From the NCBI GenBank assembly GCA_021373115.1, contig JAJFTI010000015.1, forward strand, positions 124,001-188,000: 64,000 nucleotides of DNA. Reading direction: 5' to 3'. A program made the position numbers and the translations under genes. Below the pieces are notes generated by a model. It was not told where the DNA came from, did not search any database, and worked only from the letters and a program-made list of their open reading frames with translations. Origin of the DNA: Eubacteriales bacterium (GTDB taxonomy: Bacteria > Bacillota > Clostridia > Christensenellales > CAG-138). Every line of letters begins with the position of its first letter. The first letter of the stretch is position 1. Below, piece after piece: positions 8,480-16,980 of the stretch.

Positions 8480-8505
8480 GAATAATATAGTGCATTATAT
8501 CATTC
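8480..8505. promoter_or_regulatory. 26-bp palindrome, probable ROK operator
   Basis: The sequence beginning GAATAATATAG and ending TATATCATTC, centred on TGCA, matches its own reverse complement at 22 of 26 positions. It overlaps the -10 box of the ROK gene. Two-fold symmetric AT-rich sites with this spacing are typical of ROK operators. A weaker pair, AGAATAA at 8552 and TTATTCT at 8583, lies nearer the rightward promoter. Confidence 0.7.
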
Positions 8506-8522
8506 GATTGGCCAGATGACAA
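8494..8522 (-). promoter_or_regulatory. sigma-A-type promoter of the ROK gene
   Basis: On the minus strand, TTGTCA (8517-8522) and TATAAT (8494-8499) are separated by 17 bases, with a TGA just before the -10. It lies about 30 bases upstream of the start codon. Confidence 0.82.
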
Positions 8523-8614
8523 GCGGAATCGGAAAAATACGGGGAAAATCCAGAATAAGTAAAGAAATATGTGGAGAAATATTTATTCTTGTAACTGGAA
8601 AAAATCAATCCATA

Positions 8615-8643
8615 TTGACGGGACATCTTTGAAATGACATAAT
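8615..8643 (+). promoter_or_regulatory. sigma-A-type promoter of the rightward sugar operon
   Basis: TTGACG (8615-8620) and CATAAT (8638-8643) are separated by 17 bases, about 70 bases upstream of the first gene start at 8713, which has an AGGAGGTG ribosome binding site. Confidence 0.78.
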
Positions 8644-8712
8644 AAATCCAGCGGACGAAATAAATCAGGATTAATCGGATCCGGTCGGCTCATTTCATTC
8701 AGGAGGTGTTTT

Positions 8713-9738
8713 ATGAATACTGGTATGGATACGGCGCTGCTGAAGTGCAAATTCGAAGCGGGAAAACAGGCGATACGCAAGGCGGTTGATTTTCAGCTTG
8801 GCTTTCTCGGAAAAGACGGGGGCTATTGTTGGGACGGCTATGCTTGCGATGCGTTTCATAAACAGGCCTACTCCTGGAATCTCGTTGGCAACAACGACGA
8901 GGCGCACCGGCAGCTCACCTGGATACGGGAGAACCGGCTCCGCGCGGACGGGTCTCTGATTCTGACGGAGAATCCGGACGATACGGTGAACAACGTCGAT
9001 ATCTACAAGCACTGCTGGACCTGCCAGGGTGCGCACCGGCTGGGACGGTTCGATGTGTCCTATCCGATCTATCGTTTTTTGCTGAACTGCGAGCGCCCGT
9101 GCGGCGGTTACCCGCTGCACCGGTCCATGCCGAATGCCCGTGCGATGACGACCGGATGGATGGGCGTGACCGCGGTCTATATGAACGATCTCGAGACGGC
9201 TAAGCGCTGCGCCGACTGGTGTGTTCGCGTGCAGGAGCAGCAGCCGGATTCCGGTAAATACTATTTTATGACGGATAACGACGGGAAGCTCGTGCTCGAT
9301 CCCGACGGATGCATCGACCATACCAAGCTCAAGCAGTGCTATTGGGAAATCGGATTCTCCATGCTGCTGTGCGACCGTATGTATCAAGTGACGCGGGACG
9401 AGAAATATCTTGGGTATGTCAAGCGCTGGCTGGACTTCCTGTATACCTGCCGGGAGGACGTCTGGAAGTACTGGGGCAGCGGGAAAGCCGCGCTGGGCGC
9501 CGCCATGTACTATTCGTTTACGGGCGACGTCCGCGGGATCGAGGCGGCTGTTCAGTTCATCGACTTTATCGTCGATACCCAGGTGAAGATATCGGATAAG
9601 GACGGCAAATATGCCGGCGGATTCTGGTATGACGACGAGCCGGACATTCTGCTGATCTATGTGGATCATGCCGCGTGCTTCTCCGGCTGGGTGCTGGACA
9701 GCATCAGCTATATTGAGTCCCGTCTGGGCATTCTGTAA
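8713..9738 (+). CDS. alpha/alpha-toroid (six-hairpin-like) protein, possible sugar enzyme
   Basis: A 341-residue cytoplasmic protein without a signal peptide. Repeated helix pairs with aromatic loops (YCWDGYACDAFHKQAYSWN, DIYKHCWTCQGAHRLG, CYWEIGFSMLLCDR, GGFWYDDEPD) suggest the alpha/alpha toroid shared by six-hairpin glycosidases, unsaturated glucuronyl hydrolases and N-acylglucosamine 2-epimerases. I cannot assign a family. As first gene of the sugar operon, it is likely a hydrolase or epimerase acting on the imported sugar. The length (341) is near the glucuronyl-hydrolase and epimerase size range. The start has AGGAGGTG at 8701-8708. Confidence 0.72.
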   Translation: MNTGMDTALLKCKFEAGKQAIRKAVDFQLGFLGKDGGYCWDGYACDAFHKQAYSWNLVGNNDEAHRQLTWIRENRLRADGSLILTENPDDTVNNVDIYKHCWTCQGAHRLGRFDVSYPIYRFLLNCERPCGGYPLHRSMPNARAMTTGWMGVTAVYMNDLETAKRCADWCVRVQEQQPDSGKYYFMTDNDGKLVLDPDGCIDHTKLKQCYWEIGFSMLLCDRMYQVTRDEKYLGYVKRWLDFLYTCREDVWKYWGSGKAALGAAMYYSFTGDVRGIEAAVQFIDFIVDTQVKISDKDGKYAGGFWYDDEPDILLIYVDHAACFSGWVLDSISYIESRLGIL

Positions 9739-9765
9739 CGCTGCAAGCGGCGATTTGTTAGCCGT

Positions 9766-9788
9766 CCGGGGATATCCGAACTCCCCGG
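9766..9788. other. intergenic stem-loop
   Basis: CCGGGG and CCCCGG pair around an 11-base loop in the 116-base gap between the toroid and aminotransferase genes. No T-run follows, so it looks like an RNA-stability element rather than a terminator. Confidence 0.4.
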
Positions 9789-9854
9789 CCGGTTGATAGA
9801 CGAGCCGTTCCTTATACAAACGACGAGTGAAATTGATTTGGAGGTACTGAGACT

Positions 9855-11258
9855 ATGGAAAAAAAGTATACCGCGCAGGAAATTTCCACGCTGAAAGCCT
9901 ACGCCGCAAAGCATATTTGCCCGCACTATATGGCCAACGCCGATCTGAATCGCGGCCCGAAGATCTATGTCAAGAGCGAGGGCAACTATATTTACGATAT
10001 TGAAGGCAACCGCTATTTGGATTCCTTTGCGTCGATTCTGACCACGATCTGCGGTCACAACAACATGGACATCATCAACGCCATCTGCGAGCAGATTAAG
10101 ATTCTCGATTTCTTCCCGAATTTTGGCGACCATTACTGCCTGCCGATGATCGAGCTTTCAAAGAAGCTGGAGAAGATCGCGCCGGAAGGGCTGACCGCAT
10201 ATTTCTATGTCAACAGCGGCTCGGAGGCGAACGAAACCGCCATCAAAGCGGCGCGTTCCTATCACGTGGAAAACGGCGAGCCGAGCCGGTATAAGGTGAT
10301 CCACCGCCGCGGATCGTATCATGGAACGACGATTGCGGCAACGGCCGTTTGCGGGCTGCCCTGGTTCAACGAAAAATACCAGCCCATGTCGAACCCCGGC
10401 ATGCTGGAAGCGCCCCCCGCCGACTGCAATCACTGTGAACTGGGCTTTTCGGACTGCAAAACCTGCGGCCTTGCCTGCCTGAAAGAGCTGGAACGCGTGA
10501 TCGTCGAAAACGATCCCAAGACGATTTCCGCCATGATTATGGATCCGCTGCCCGGTTCCAACAGCGGATATCCGGTTGCTCCCGAGGCTTATATGAAGGG
10601 CGTTCGAGAGCTTTGCGACCGCTACGGCATCCTGCTGATCTTCGACGAGATCCAGTGCGGATTTGGCAAGAGCTGCAAGTGGTTCGTCGCGCAGCACTAC
10701 GGCGTGAGCCCGGATCTGCTGACGACCTCCAAGGCGCTGACGAACGGCTACATCCCGCTCGGCGTTTGCATGATGCAGCAGAAGATCTACGATAAGTTCC
10801 GCACGGGCAACAGCGAATTCCGCAGCGGATCGACCTTTGGCGGACACAACGTTGCCTGCGTTGCCGCAATTGCAACGATCGATTATATCGAAAAGAATGA
10901 TCTGCTCCGCAAATCGCAGAAGATCAGCGACTATATTAACTTCAAGATCCGCGAGCTTCAGAAGGTTCATCCCATGATTCTTCGCGTGAGCGGTATGGGA
11001 ATGATGTTCTCGATTGAGCTGACCGCCAAGAAGGGCGAGAAAAAGTCGTTTGCGGTTCCCGGCTCCGTCGGCGCGTTCATCAACCGGTATATTTATGACA
11101 ACGAACACATGATCATTCGAAACAACTGCTATAAAGCGGGCGACATCATCGTGTTTTCTCCGGCGCTGACCTTTACGGAAGCGAACGTGGACGAAATGAT
11201 GAAGGGTCTGGATGCGGGCCTCACGGCGGCGGAAAAAGAGTTCCCGGTTGAGCCATAA
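9855..11258 (+). CDS. class III PLP aminotransferase
   Basis: A 467-residue fold-type I aminotransferase. Visible landmarks: the cofactor phosphate loop NSGSEANETAIK, the aromatic stacking segment RGSYHGTT, the Asp of FDEIQCGFGK that contacts the pyridine nitrogen, and the Schiff-base Lys in TTSKALTNGY (about residue 300). A cysteine-rich insert (CNHCELGFSDCKTCGLAC, about 193-210) resembles the CxxC-containing loop of several omega-aminotransferases. In this operon with a sugar oxidoreductase and a deacetylase, transfer of an amino group to or from a keto sugar is plausible; the substrate is not readable from sequence. Confidence 0.9.
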   Translation: MEKKYTAQEISTLKAYAAKHICPHYMANADLNRGPKIYVKSEGNYIYDIEGNRYLDSFASILTTICGHNNMDIINAICEQIKILDFFPNFGDHYCLPMIELSKKLEKIAPEGLTAYFYVNSGSEANETAIKAARSYHVENGEPSRYKVIHRRGSYHGTTIAATAVCGLPWFNEKYQPMSNPGMLEAPPADCNHCELGFSDCKTCGLACLKELERVIVENDPKTISAMIMDPLPGSNSGYPVAPEAYMKGVRELCDRYGILLIFDEIQCGFGKSCKWFVAQHYGVSPDLLTTSKALTNGYIPLGVCMMQQKIYDKFRTGNSEFRSGSTFGGHNVACVAAIATIDYIEKNDLLRKSQKISDYINFKIRELQKVHPMILRVSGMGMMFSIELTAKKGEKKSFAVPGSVGAFINRYIYDNEHMIIRNNCYKAGDIIVFSPALTFTEANVDEMMKGLDAGLTAAEKEFPVEP

Positions 11259-11289
11259 CGGCGCGGGAGAGCGTCCGAGGTGCTTGTTT

Positions 11290-11325
11290 TCAGGACCCGG
11301 CTTCGAAACCGGAGCCGGGTCCTGA
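11290..11325 (+). terminator. stem-loop between aminotransferase and binding-protein genes
   Basis: A perfect 13-bp stem (11290-11302 with 11313-11325) with a 10-base loop is followed by TTTTG. It may be a weak or partial terminator that lets the importer genes be expressed at a different level from the upstream enzymes. Confidence 0.65.
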
Positions 11326-11369
11326 TTTTGATAAGGGGAATACGCGAACAAACAGAAGGAGGAAATGAT

Positions 11370-12680
11370 ATGAAAAAGTTTCTATCTATGTTTCTGGTAT
11401 TGGTGCTTGCATTCTCGCTAGTCGCCTGCAGCGCCGGTACGCAACCCGCTGAGAGCACCGAAGCGACCACTCCTGCGGAGGAGAGCTCGGCTGCCCCGGC
11501 GGCAGAACCGGTTACGCTGCGTTTTACCGGCTGGAGAACGGAAGACGAAAACGCAATCAACGCGATGAACGAGCTGTTTATGGCGGAGAATCCGAATATC
11601 AAAGTCGTATACGAACCGGTGCAGGCGACCGAATACGACACCTATCTGCAAACCGCTCTGGCGAACGGAACGGCCGCCGATATCATTATGATGCGTTCCT
11701 ACAGCAGCGGAAAAACGGTCTACAGCGGCGGAAAGATTCTGGATCTCAGCACGGAGAACGTCCCGAACTTGTCCATGTTCCCCGCGTCCGCCATCAACGC
11801 CTGGTCGTCGGACGGGAAATCATTTGCGGTTCCGGCCGGCATGACGATTGAAGGCGTCCACTACAACAAGGCGATTTTCGACGCATGCGGCATTACGAAA
11901 ACGCCGGATACCGTAGAAGAACTGCTGCAGGACTGCCAGATCATCAAGGATGCCGGGTATCTGCCGATTGCCGGCGGTATTGCGGAGGCCTGGTATGTTT
12001 CCGAAGAGATTACTTCGTCCATCCTGATGGCTACCGTTGGCAGCAGCGACTGGGTAAAATCCCTGTATGCCAAGGAGATCGATTTTACCGACCCGGCATA
12101 CGTGACCATGCTGTCCACGCTGCAGAAGCTGACCGCGTTTTATCCGGACTTCTACGAAGGGCTTGGATACGAGGACAGCCAGAATCTGTTCATTACCGGT
12201 CAGGCCGCCATGTATATGTCCGGATCGTTTGAACTGCAGTACTTCACGGAAACAAATCCCGATCTGCAACTGGGTTGCTTCGCGTTCCCGGGCCAGACGG
12301 CGGCTCCGACGGCCATCAACTTCACAGCGGCCATCGGCGTCGGCGTGTATGCCGACAGCCCGAATCTGGAAGCCGCTCTGACTTACGTCAACTGGCTTGC
12401 CAGCAAAGAAGGCGGCGAAGCCTACGCCAACGGCGTGCTCGGCTTCTTCAGCCCGAATTCCGAGGCGACCGCTCTGACCAACGACCTCTCCAAAGCCTGG
12501 ATCGGTCTGACGGCGGGCAAAGAGACCATCCATATGCTGGGATACGAAACCATGACGGAATCTTCCCCCGACTATTCCACCGCCGTTGCGGATACCGTAT
12601 ACCAGATGTGCGTGAATCATCTGACGCCGGAACAAGCCGCCGCGTATATGCAGCAGCAGATGAGCTGGTATTTCGAATAA
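11370..12680 (+). CDS. ABC transporter sugar-binding lipoprotein
   Basis: A family 1 extracellular solute-binding protein of 436 residues. The N-terminus is a lipoprotein signal (MKKFLSMFLVLVLAFSLVAC, lipobox VAC, mature Cys20) followed by a Thr/Glu/Ala-rich linker and the two-lobe periplasmic-binding fold with typical segments (TLRFTGWRTEDENAINAMN, YMSGSFELQYF). The ATG at 11370 follows AGAAGGAGG, which rules out the longer in-frame start. It delivers sugar or oligosaccharide to the two permeases downstream. No ATPase is encoded here, so a shared MsmX-type ATPase from elsewhere is expected. Confidence 0.94.
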   Translation: MKKFLSMFLVLVLAFSLVACSAGTQPAESTEATTPAEESSAAPAAEPVTLRFTGWRTEDENAINAMNELFMAENPNIKVVYEPVQATEYDTYLQTALANGTAADIIMMRSYSSGKTVYSGGKILDLSTENVPNLSMFPASAINAWSSDGKSFAVPAGMTIEGVHYNKAIFDACGITKTPDTVEELLQDCQIIKDAGYLPIAGGIAEAWYVSEEITSSILMATVGSSDWVKSLYAKEIDFTDPAYVTMLSTLQKLTAFYPDFYEGLGYEDSQNLFITGQAAMYMSGSFELQYFTETNPDLQLGCFAFPGQTAAPTAINFTAAIGVGVYADSPNLEAALTYVNWLASKEGGEAYANGVLGFFSPNSEATALTNDLSKAWIGLTAGKETIHMLGYETMTESSPDYSTAVADTVYQMCVNHLTPEQAAAYMQQQMSWYFE

Positions 12681-12701
12681 TCGTCCGTTTTCAGCGGGTC
12701 T

Positions 12702-12735
12702 GCGGGTGCGGGAGTGCGCAGCCTCCCGCACTCGC
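12702..12735 (+). other. intergenic stem-loop after the binding-protein gene
   Basis: A 13-bp stem with one G-T pair (12702-12714 with 12723-12735, 8-base loop) and no T-run. Such structures between binding-protein and permease genes commonly protect the upstream mRNA and give excess binding protein, as between malE and malF. Confidence 0.6.
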
Positions 12736-12764
12736 GGCCTGTTCAGAACGGGAAGGAGGCATTC

Positions 12765-13670
12765 TTGAAACGCTCAAATTGGACCTATTGCGCATTCGTT
12801 TTGCCGGCATTTCTGTTCTATGCTCTGTTTATGCTCTATCCGCTGATTACGTCCCTTGGCCTCAGCTTTTTTTCCTGGAACGGATATGGAGCAAAAACAT
12901 TCGTCGGGTTCGACAATTTTGTTACGCTTTTTACCAATCCCGCTTATTCCGAACGCTTTTTCGGCGCACTCAAGAACAATACCCTGTTCTTTCTGTATAC
13001 GATCGTGCTCCAAAACGGCATAGCGCTGCTTCTGGCCGCGTTTGTCAACATGCGCCGGATGCGTGGAATGAAGTTCTTTCGCAGCATCTTTTTCATTCCC
13101 TGCACGCTGTCCATCATCGTGGTGGGATACATCTGGACGCTGATCTACAATCCGCTCTGGGGGCCGCTGAACTTCGGATTGAATGCGGTCGGCCTCTCCG
13201 CGCTGAAGCAGCCGTGGCTGGGTTCGGAGAAGACGGCGCTGATCGCCGTTGCGGTCGCGAATGCCTGGCAGTATACCGGCACGCCGATGATCATGCTGCT
13301 CGCCGGTATGCAGGCGATCCCGGACGAACTGTATGAAGCGGCCGACCTGGACGGCGCGGGCGCATGGAAACAGTTCTGGAAGCTGACGTTTCCCCTGATC
13401 GCGCCGGTGATGTTCATCATCTCCACGATCGTGTTCGTTTCGAATTACAGCGCGTTTGAAATTATCTACGCCATGGTTGGTTCCACGGGTTCGCCCAATT
13501 ACGCGACGGATATCCTCGGTACATTTTTCTACCGTATCTGCTTTGGCCAGCGGCTTGGCCTGCAGCCCAATATGGGTGTCGGCGCCGCGATTGCGACATG
13601 TATGTTCCTGATTATCGGCGTAGGCGTTGTGCTGTGGTTTCGATATTACGGCAAGGACAGCGAGCTGTGA
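12765..13670 (+). CDS. ABC sugar transporter permease (MalF type)
   Basis: A 301-residue inner-membrane permease with about six helices. The cytoplasmic EAA loop reads ELYEAADLDGAGAWKQFWKLTFPLI (about 200-225), which contacts the ATPase. The preferred start is TTG 12765, since AAGGAGG ends 5 bases upstream; earlier in-frame codons lie inside the stem-loop. It pairs with the next permease to form the channel. The ATPase subunit is absent from the locus. Confidence 0.93.
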   Translation: MKRSNWTYCAFVLPAFLFYALFMLYPLITSLGLSFFSWNGYGAKTFVGFDNFVTLFTNPAYSERFFGALKNNTLFFLYTIVLQNGIALLLAAFVNMRRMRGMKFFRSIFFIPCTLSIIVVGYIWTLIYNPLWGPLNFGLNAVGLSALKQPWLGSEKTALIAVAVANAWQYTGTPMIMLLAGMQAIPDELYEAADLDGAGAWKQFWKLTFPLIAPVMFIISTIVFVSNYSAFEIIYAMVGSTGSPNYATDILGTFFYRICFGQRLGLQPNMGVGAAIATCMFLIIGVGVVLWFRYYGKDSEL

Positions 13671-13684
13671 AAAAGGTGGTAAAC

Positions 13685-14521
13685 GTGAAAAAGCATAGAA
13701 AAATTGACGTGAAAATCCTTTGCGTCTACGTAATACTGACGCTCTATACGCTCTATACGCTTTATCCGATCTTCCTCATGATCATAACCTCGATGAAAGC
13801 GAATCTGGAGATCATGAAGAATCCGACCGGCCTTCCCCAAACCTTTTCGTTTCAGGGATATATCACGCTGTTTCAGAAAGAAAACTTCGCGCGTTATTTT
13901 GCAAACAGCGCGTTTGTTACGATTGTGTCCAGCCTGATCCTGCTGGTGGTTTCCATTCTGCTTGCTTACGCGCTGAGCCGTTATCTCAGCCGGATGTCAA
14001 CCTTCCTGTATTTCTTCTTTCTGGCGGGCATGATGATTCCGCTGCGGCTGGGCTTGCTGTCGCTGAACGATCTGCTCAATTCGATGGGACTTATCGACAA
14101 CCTCTGGGGGCTGGTGTTCATCTATGTGGCGCAGAACATTCCGTTTACCATGTTTCTTCTGACGGGTTTCATCAAAATGATTCCAACCTCAATGGAGGAA
14201 GTGGCCTATATCGACGGTGCGAACACCTGGCAGGTGCTGTGGAAGGTGATTGTTCCGCTGATTAAACCGGCGATTGCGACCACGGTGGTATATAACTTTA
14301 TTCCCATTTGGAACGACGTGTTTTTCCCGCTGATCTTTATCAGCTCAAAGCCGAATCGAACGCTCATTCAGGCGGTTACGCTGTTTTTCGGGCAATACGC
14401 CACGAACTGGAACCTTGTGTTCGCCGCCTTAACCGTAGCCTGTGTTCCGGTCATCGTCGTTTACATTTGCTGTTCCAAATATTTGATCAAGGGCATGATG
14501 GCAGGGGCGCTGAAGGGCTGA
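13685..14521 (+). CDS. ABC sugar transporter permease (MalG type)
   Basis: A 278-residue permease with about six membrane helices and the EAA loop SMEEVAYIDGANTWQVLWKVIVPLI (about 175-200). GTG 13685 with AAGGTGG upstream is the preferred start. Another GTG at 13667 overlaps the stop of the previous permease as GTGA and is also possible. The short spacing indicates coupled translation of the two halves of the channel. Confidence 0.93.
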   Translation: MKKHRKIDVKILCVYVILTLYTLYTLYPIFLMIITSMKANLEIMKNPTGLPQTFSFQGYITLFQKENFARYFANSAFVTIVSSLILLVVSILLAYALSRYLSRMSTFLYFFFLAGMMIPLRLGLLSLNDLLNSMGLIDNLWGLVFIYVAQNIPFTMFLLTGFIKMIPTSMEEVAYIDGANTWQVLWKVIVPLIKPAIATTVVYNFIPIWNDVFFPLIFISSKPNRTLIQAVTLFFGQYATNWNLVFAALTVACVPVIVVYICCSKYLIKGMMAGALKG

Positions 14522-14545
14522 CGATCACGCTTTCAAGGGGGTAAC

Positions 14546-15592
14546 ATGAAGAAACTTCGCTGGGGGATTATTGCGGCGGGCGGCATTGCCGACCGGCGCA
14601 CGATACCGGGGCTGATGCTGGCGGAAAATGCCGAGTTGGTCGCCGTTATGGAAGTGAACATGGAATTTGCGGAGCGAATCCGTGTGAAATACGGCGCGAA
14701 ACGGGCATATGACCGTGAAGAAGCGCTGCTTGCCGATCCGGAGGTGGACGCGGTATACATTGCGTCTCCGGTATGGCTGCATGCCGCGCAGGCGCGCATG
14801 GCCGCGGACGCGGGCAAGCATATTCTGCTGGAGAAGCCGCTGGCGCTGAACGTACGGGAAGCGGAGGAGATTGTGGCGCACTGCCGCGCGCACGGCGTGC
14901 AGATCGCGGCTGGGTTTGCCATGCGGTTCGGCTCCTATGTAAACGCCATGAAGGAAGCGATTTCCGCGGGGAAAATCGGGGATATCGTAAGCTGCTACGC
15001 GCACTTTACCTGCTGGTATCCGGACATGGAGAACGCCTGGCGTCAGAGCAAAGCGACTTCAGGCGGAGGCGCGCTGATGGACATGGGGATGCATTGCATC
15101 GACCTGATCCAGTACATTACGGGCAGTCCCGTGAAACAGGTTGCCGCGTTTGACGATACGCAGACGTTCCGCTATGAAGTGGAGGATTCCTCCATGGTGA
15201 TGATGCGGCTACAAAACGGAGCGCACTGCGTGGTGCAGAGCAATTTCAACATTCCGGACGACGCCGCAAAATGGAGGCTGGAGGTGTTCGGTACGCGCGG
15301 ACGACTGCTGGGCGACGGTATTATCGGCCAGACGGACGGCGGCAGCGTGGATGCGATGTTCCTGGGGAACGTAAGCGGGTACGACGCGCAGCAGGACGGC
15401 AAACGGGCGGAAAGCACAACGCTTCCAGTAACGCTGGGCAACCTGTACTGCCGGGAGATTGAGAGCTTTTCCGATTCGATTCTAAACGGCAAACCGCTGG
15501 CTGTGCCTGCCGCGGACGCCGTTCAATTGCAGCGGATTGTCGAGGCGGCATACCGTTCGAACCGGGAAGGCGTATTTGTAAATGTGATCTAG
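14546..15592 (+). CDS. Gfo/Idh/MocA-family oxidoreductase
   Basis: A 348-residue NAD(P)-dependent dehydrogenase. The N-terminal Rossmann fold has GIIAAGGIADR, the family EKPLA motif (Lys at about 97) and a C-terminal beta-sheet domain with the catalytic-region segment GGGALMDMGMHCIDL. These enzymes oxidise or reduce a hydroxyl of sugars, inositols or amino sugars. Beside an aminotransferase and a deacetylase, it may generate or consume a 3-keto or similar sugar (inference). The start follows GGGGG, 24 bases after the permease stop. Confidence 0.92.
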   Translation: MKKLRWGIIAAGGIADRRTIPGLMLAENAELVAVMEVNMEFAERIRVKYGAKRAYDREEALLADPEVDAVYIASPVWLHAAQARMAADAGKHILLEKPLALNVREAEEIVAHCRAHGVQIAAGFAMRFGSYVNAMKEAISAGKIGDIVSCYAHFTCWYPDMENAWRQSKATSGGGALMDMGMHCIDLIQYITGSPVKQVAAFDDTQTFRYEVEDSSMVMMRLQNGAHCVVQSNFNIPDDAAKWRLEVFGTRGRLLGDGIIGQTDGGSVDAMFLGNVSGYDAQQDGKRAESTTLPVTLGNLYCREIESFSDSILNGKPLAVPAADAVQLQRIVEAAYRSNREGVFVNVI

Positions 15593-15653
15593 CGGTTCTG
15601 CTTCGCGCTGCGCGCGCGGCGCGGAGAGGCTGTTTTGCAGAGGGGGCGTTGTT

Positions 15654-16361
15654 TTGAGAATATTGGCTGTCGGCTGCCATCCGGACGATTTGGAGATTGG
15701 CTGCTACGGTACGCTTGCCAAATATCGCAAGCAGGGGCATGACGTTGCGGTGTGCCACGTGGCAAACGGTAATCTCGGCCATGCCGAAATTCTGCCGGAC
15801 GAACTGCGCGACATTCGCTTTGGCGAGGCGGAAGCCGCCGCAAAAGTGATCGGCGCGACGCACTATTCCATTGACGCGAACGACCTGTATATCAGCGCGG
15901 AAAACGACGAGCTGGTTCGAAGGCTGGCAAAGGTGATTCGGGACGTCCAGCCGGACGTGCTGATTACGCATGCCGCGCAGGACTATATGAACGACCATAT
16001 GCAGACGTACCTTTCGGTCTTTCGCGCGTCCTTTGCGGCGAGCTGCCGGCATTTTGACCTGAGCGATCCGGAAAACGCCGCGCCGGTTTGTCCGCTCTAT
16101 CATATGGACACGCTTTCCGGCGTCGGGTTCCAGCCGAGCGAATATGTGGATATTACGGAGGAACTGGAAACGAAACTGGAGGCGCTTGCCTGCCACCGCT
16201 CGCAGATTCAGTGGATGCTGGAGCACGACGGCGTCGATTTTCTGGATTTTATCCGCACCTGTTCCAAAATGCGCGGTTATCAATGCGGTGTCAAATATGC
16301 CGAGGGATTCCGCGCGAGCGAGAACTACCTTCGCCTCGTGCCGCGGCGTCTGCTGCCCTGA
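15654..16361 (+). CDS. PIG-L (LmbE) family deacetylase
   Basis: A 235-residue zinc-dependent N-deacetylase. The hallmark HPDDxE motif is present as GCHPDDLEIG (about 8-17), with a second zinc/active-site segment ITHAAQDYMNDHM (about 101-113). Homologues remove acetyl groups from N-acetylglucosamine units (MshB, BshB, chitobiose deacetylase). The start is a TTG with AGGGGGCG upstream. It is the last gene of the operon and makes an N-acetylated amino sugar the likeliest imported substrate. Confidence 0.92.
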   Translation: MRILAVGCHPDDLEIGCYGTLAKYRKQGHDVAVCHVANGNLGHAEILPDELRDIRFGEAEAAAKVIGATHYSIDANDLYISAENDELVRRLAKVIRDVQPDVLITHAAQDYMNDHMQTYLSVFRASFAASCRHFDLSDPENAAPVCPLYHMDTLSGVGFQPSEYVDITEELETKLEALACHRSQIQWMLEHDGVDFLDFIRTCSKMRGYQCGVKYAEGFRASENYLRLVPRRLLP

Positions 16362-16471
16362 ACGGCGGGTGGAATCGTGAATGGGGTTTTTCGAAGATCC
16401 GTTTTGATACGGATGAGCAAACAGCGTAACATTGAATTTGGCATATGGAATCGAATTTCTGCCCCTAAACG

Positions 16472-16501
16472 ACGCCAGGCTGAGAGGCCCGGCGTTTTTT
16501 T
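16472..16501 (+). terminator. intrinsic terminator of the sugar operon
   Basis: ACGCCAGGC pairs with GCCCGGCGT (9-bp stem with one A-C mismatch, loop TGAGAG), followed directly by a run of seven T. It ends the operon about 110 bases after the deacetylase. Confidence 0.85.
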
Positions 16502-16635
16502 GTATGGACGCGGCGGATTTTCGAAAACCGGAGCGTATCGATTCTCGACCTGTTTCCGGAGGCGGAAAACGGGCAATACAGCTTAAAAGTTTGAAAATTA
16601 AGAACAGCGTTCAAAAATAGAGAACAATGTTGTAG

Positions 16636-16881
16636 AAATACTGCACCAACGACACGATTCAGGGCAAGACGTTTGCGCTCTCCGGGTTCGGCAACGTGAC
16701 CTGGGGCGTGGCAAAGAAGCTGGAAGAGCTGGGAGCTCAGGCGGTGACGCTTTCCGGGCCGGACGGATACGTCTATGATCCCAAGGGGGTGACGGGCAAG
16801 AAGGTCGAGTATCTGCTTGAGATGCGCGCCAGCGGGCGTGACGAGGTGAAGGACGCGATGCTGGCGCAGGGAACGATCTAA
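16636..16881 (+). pseudogene. gdhA: remnant of NADP glutamate dehydrogenase
   Basis: An open frame of 81 codons after a TAG encodes only the start of the nucleotide-binding domain of hexameric glutamate dehydrogenase: TFALSGFGNVTWGVAKKLEEL (Rossmann loop GFGNV), then VTLSGPDGYVYDPKG and YLLEMRASGRDEV, which are highly characteristic of GdhA. Normal enzymes are about 445 residues; both the N-terminal catalytic domain (with the active-site Lys residues) and the C-terminal part are missing. No start codon with ribosome binding site precedes it. A terminator still follows at 16893. I call it a deletion remnant. Confidence 0.85.
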
Positions 16882-16892
16882 ACGAATGCGAA

Positions 16893-16921
16893 CCGCCCGC
16901 GCGTATGCGCGGGCGGCTTTC
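16893..16921 (+). terminator. intrinsic terminator after the gdhA remnant
   Basis: A perfect 10-bp GC stem (CCGCCCGCGC with GCGCGGGCGG, loop GTAT) is followed by CTTTCTGTTT. It was probably the terminator of the once intact gdhA. Confidence 0.8.
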
Positions 16922-16980
16922 TGTTTCCCACTCGTTTTGATTCTGAGTAAAAGGCGCAACGTTCGAATTTGTGAACGCAG

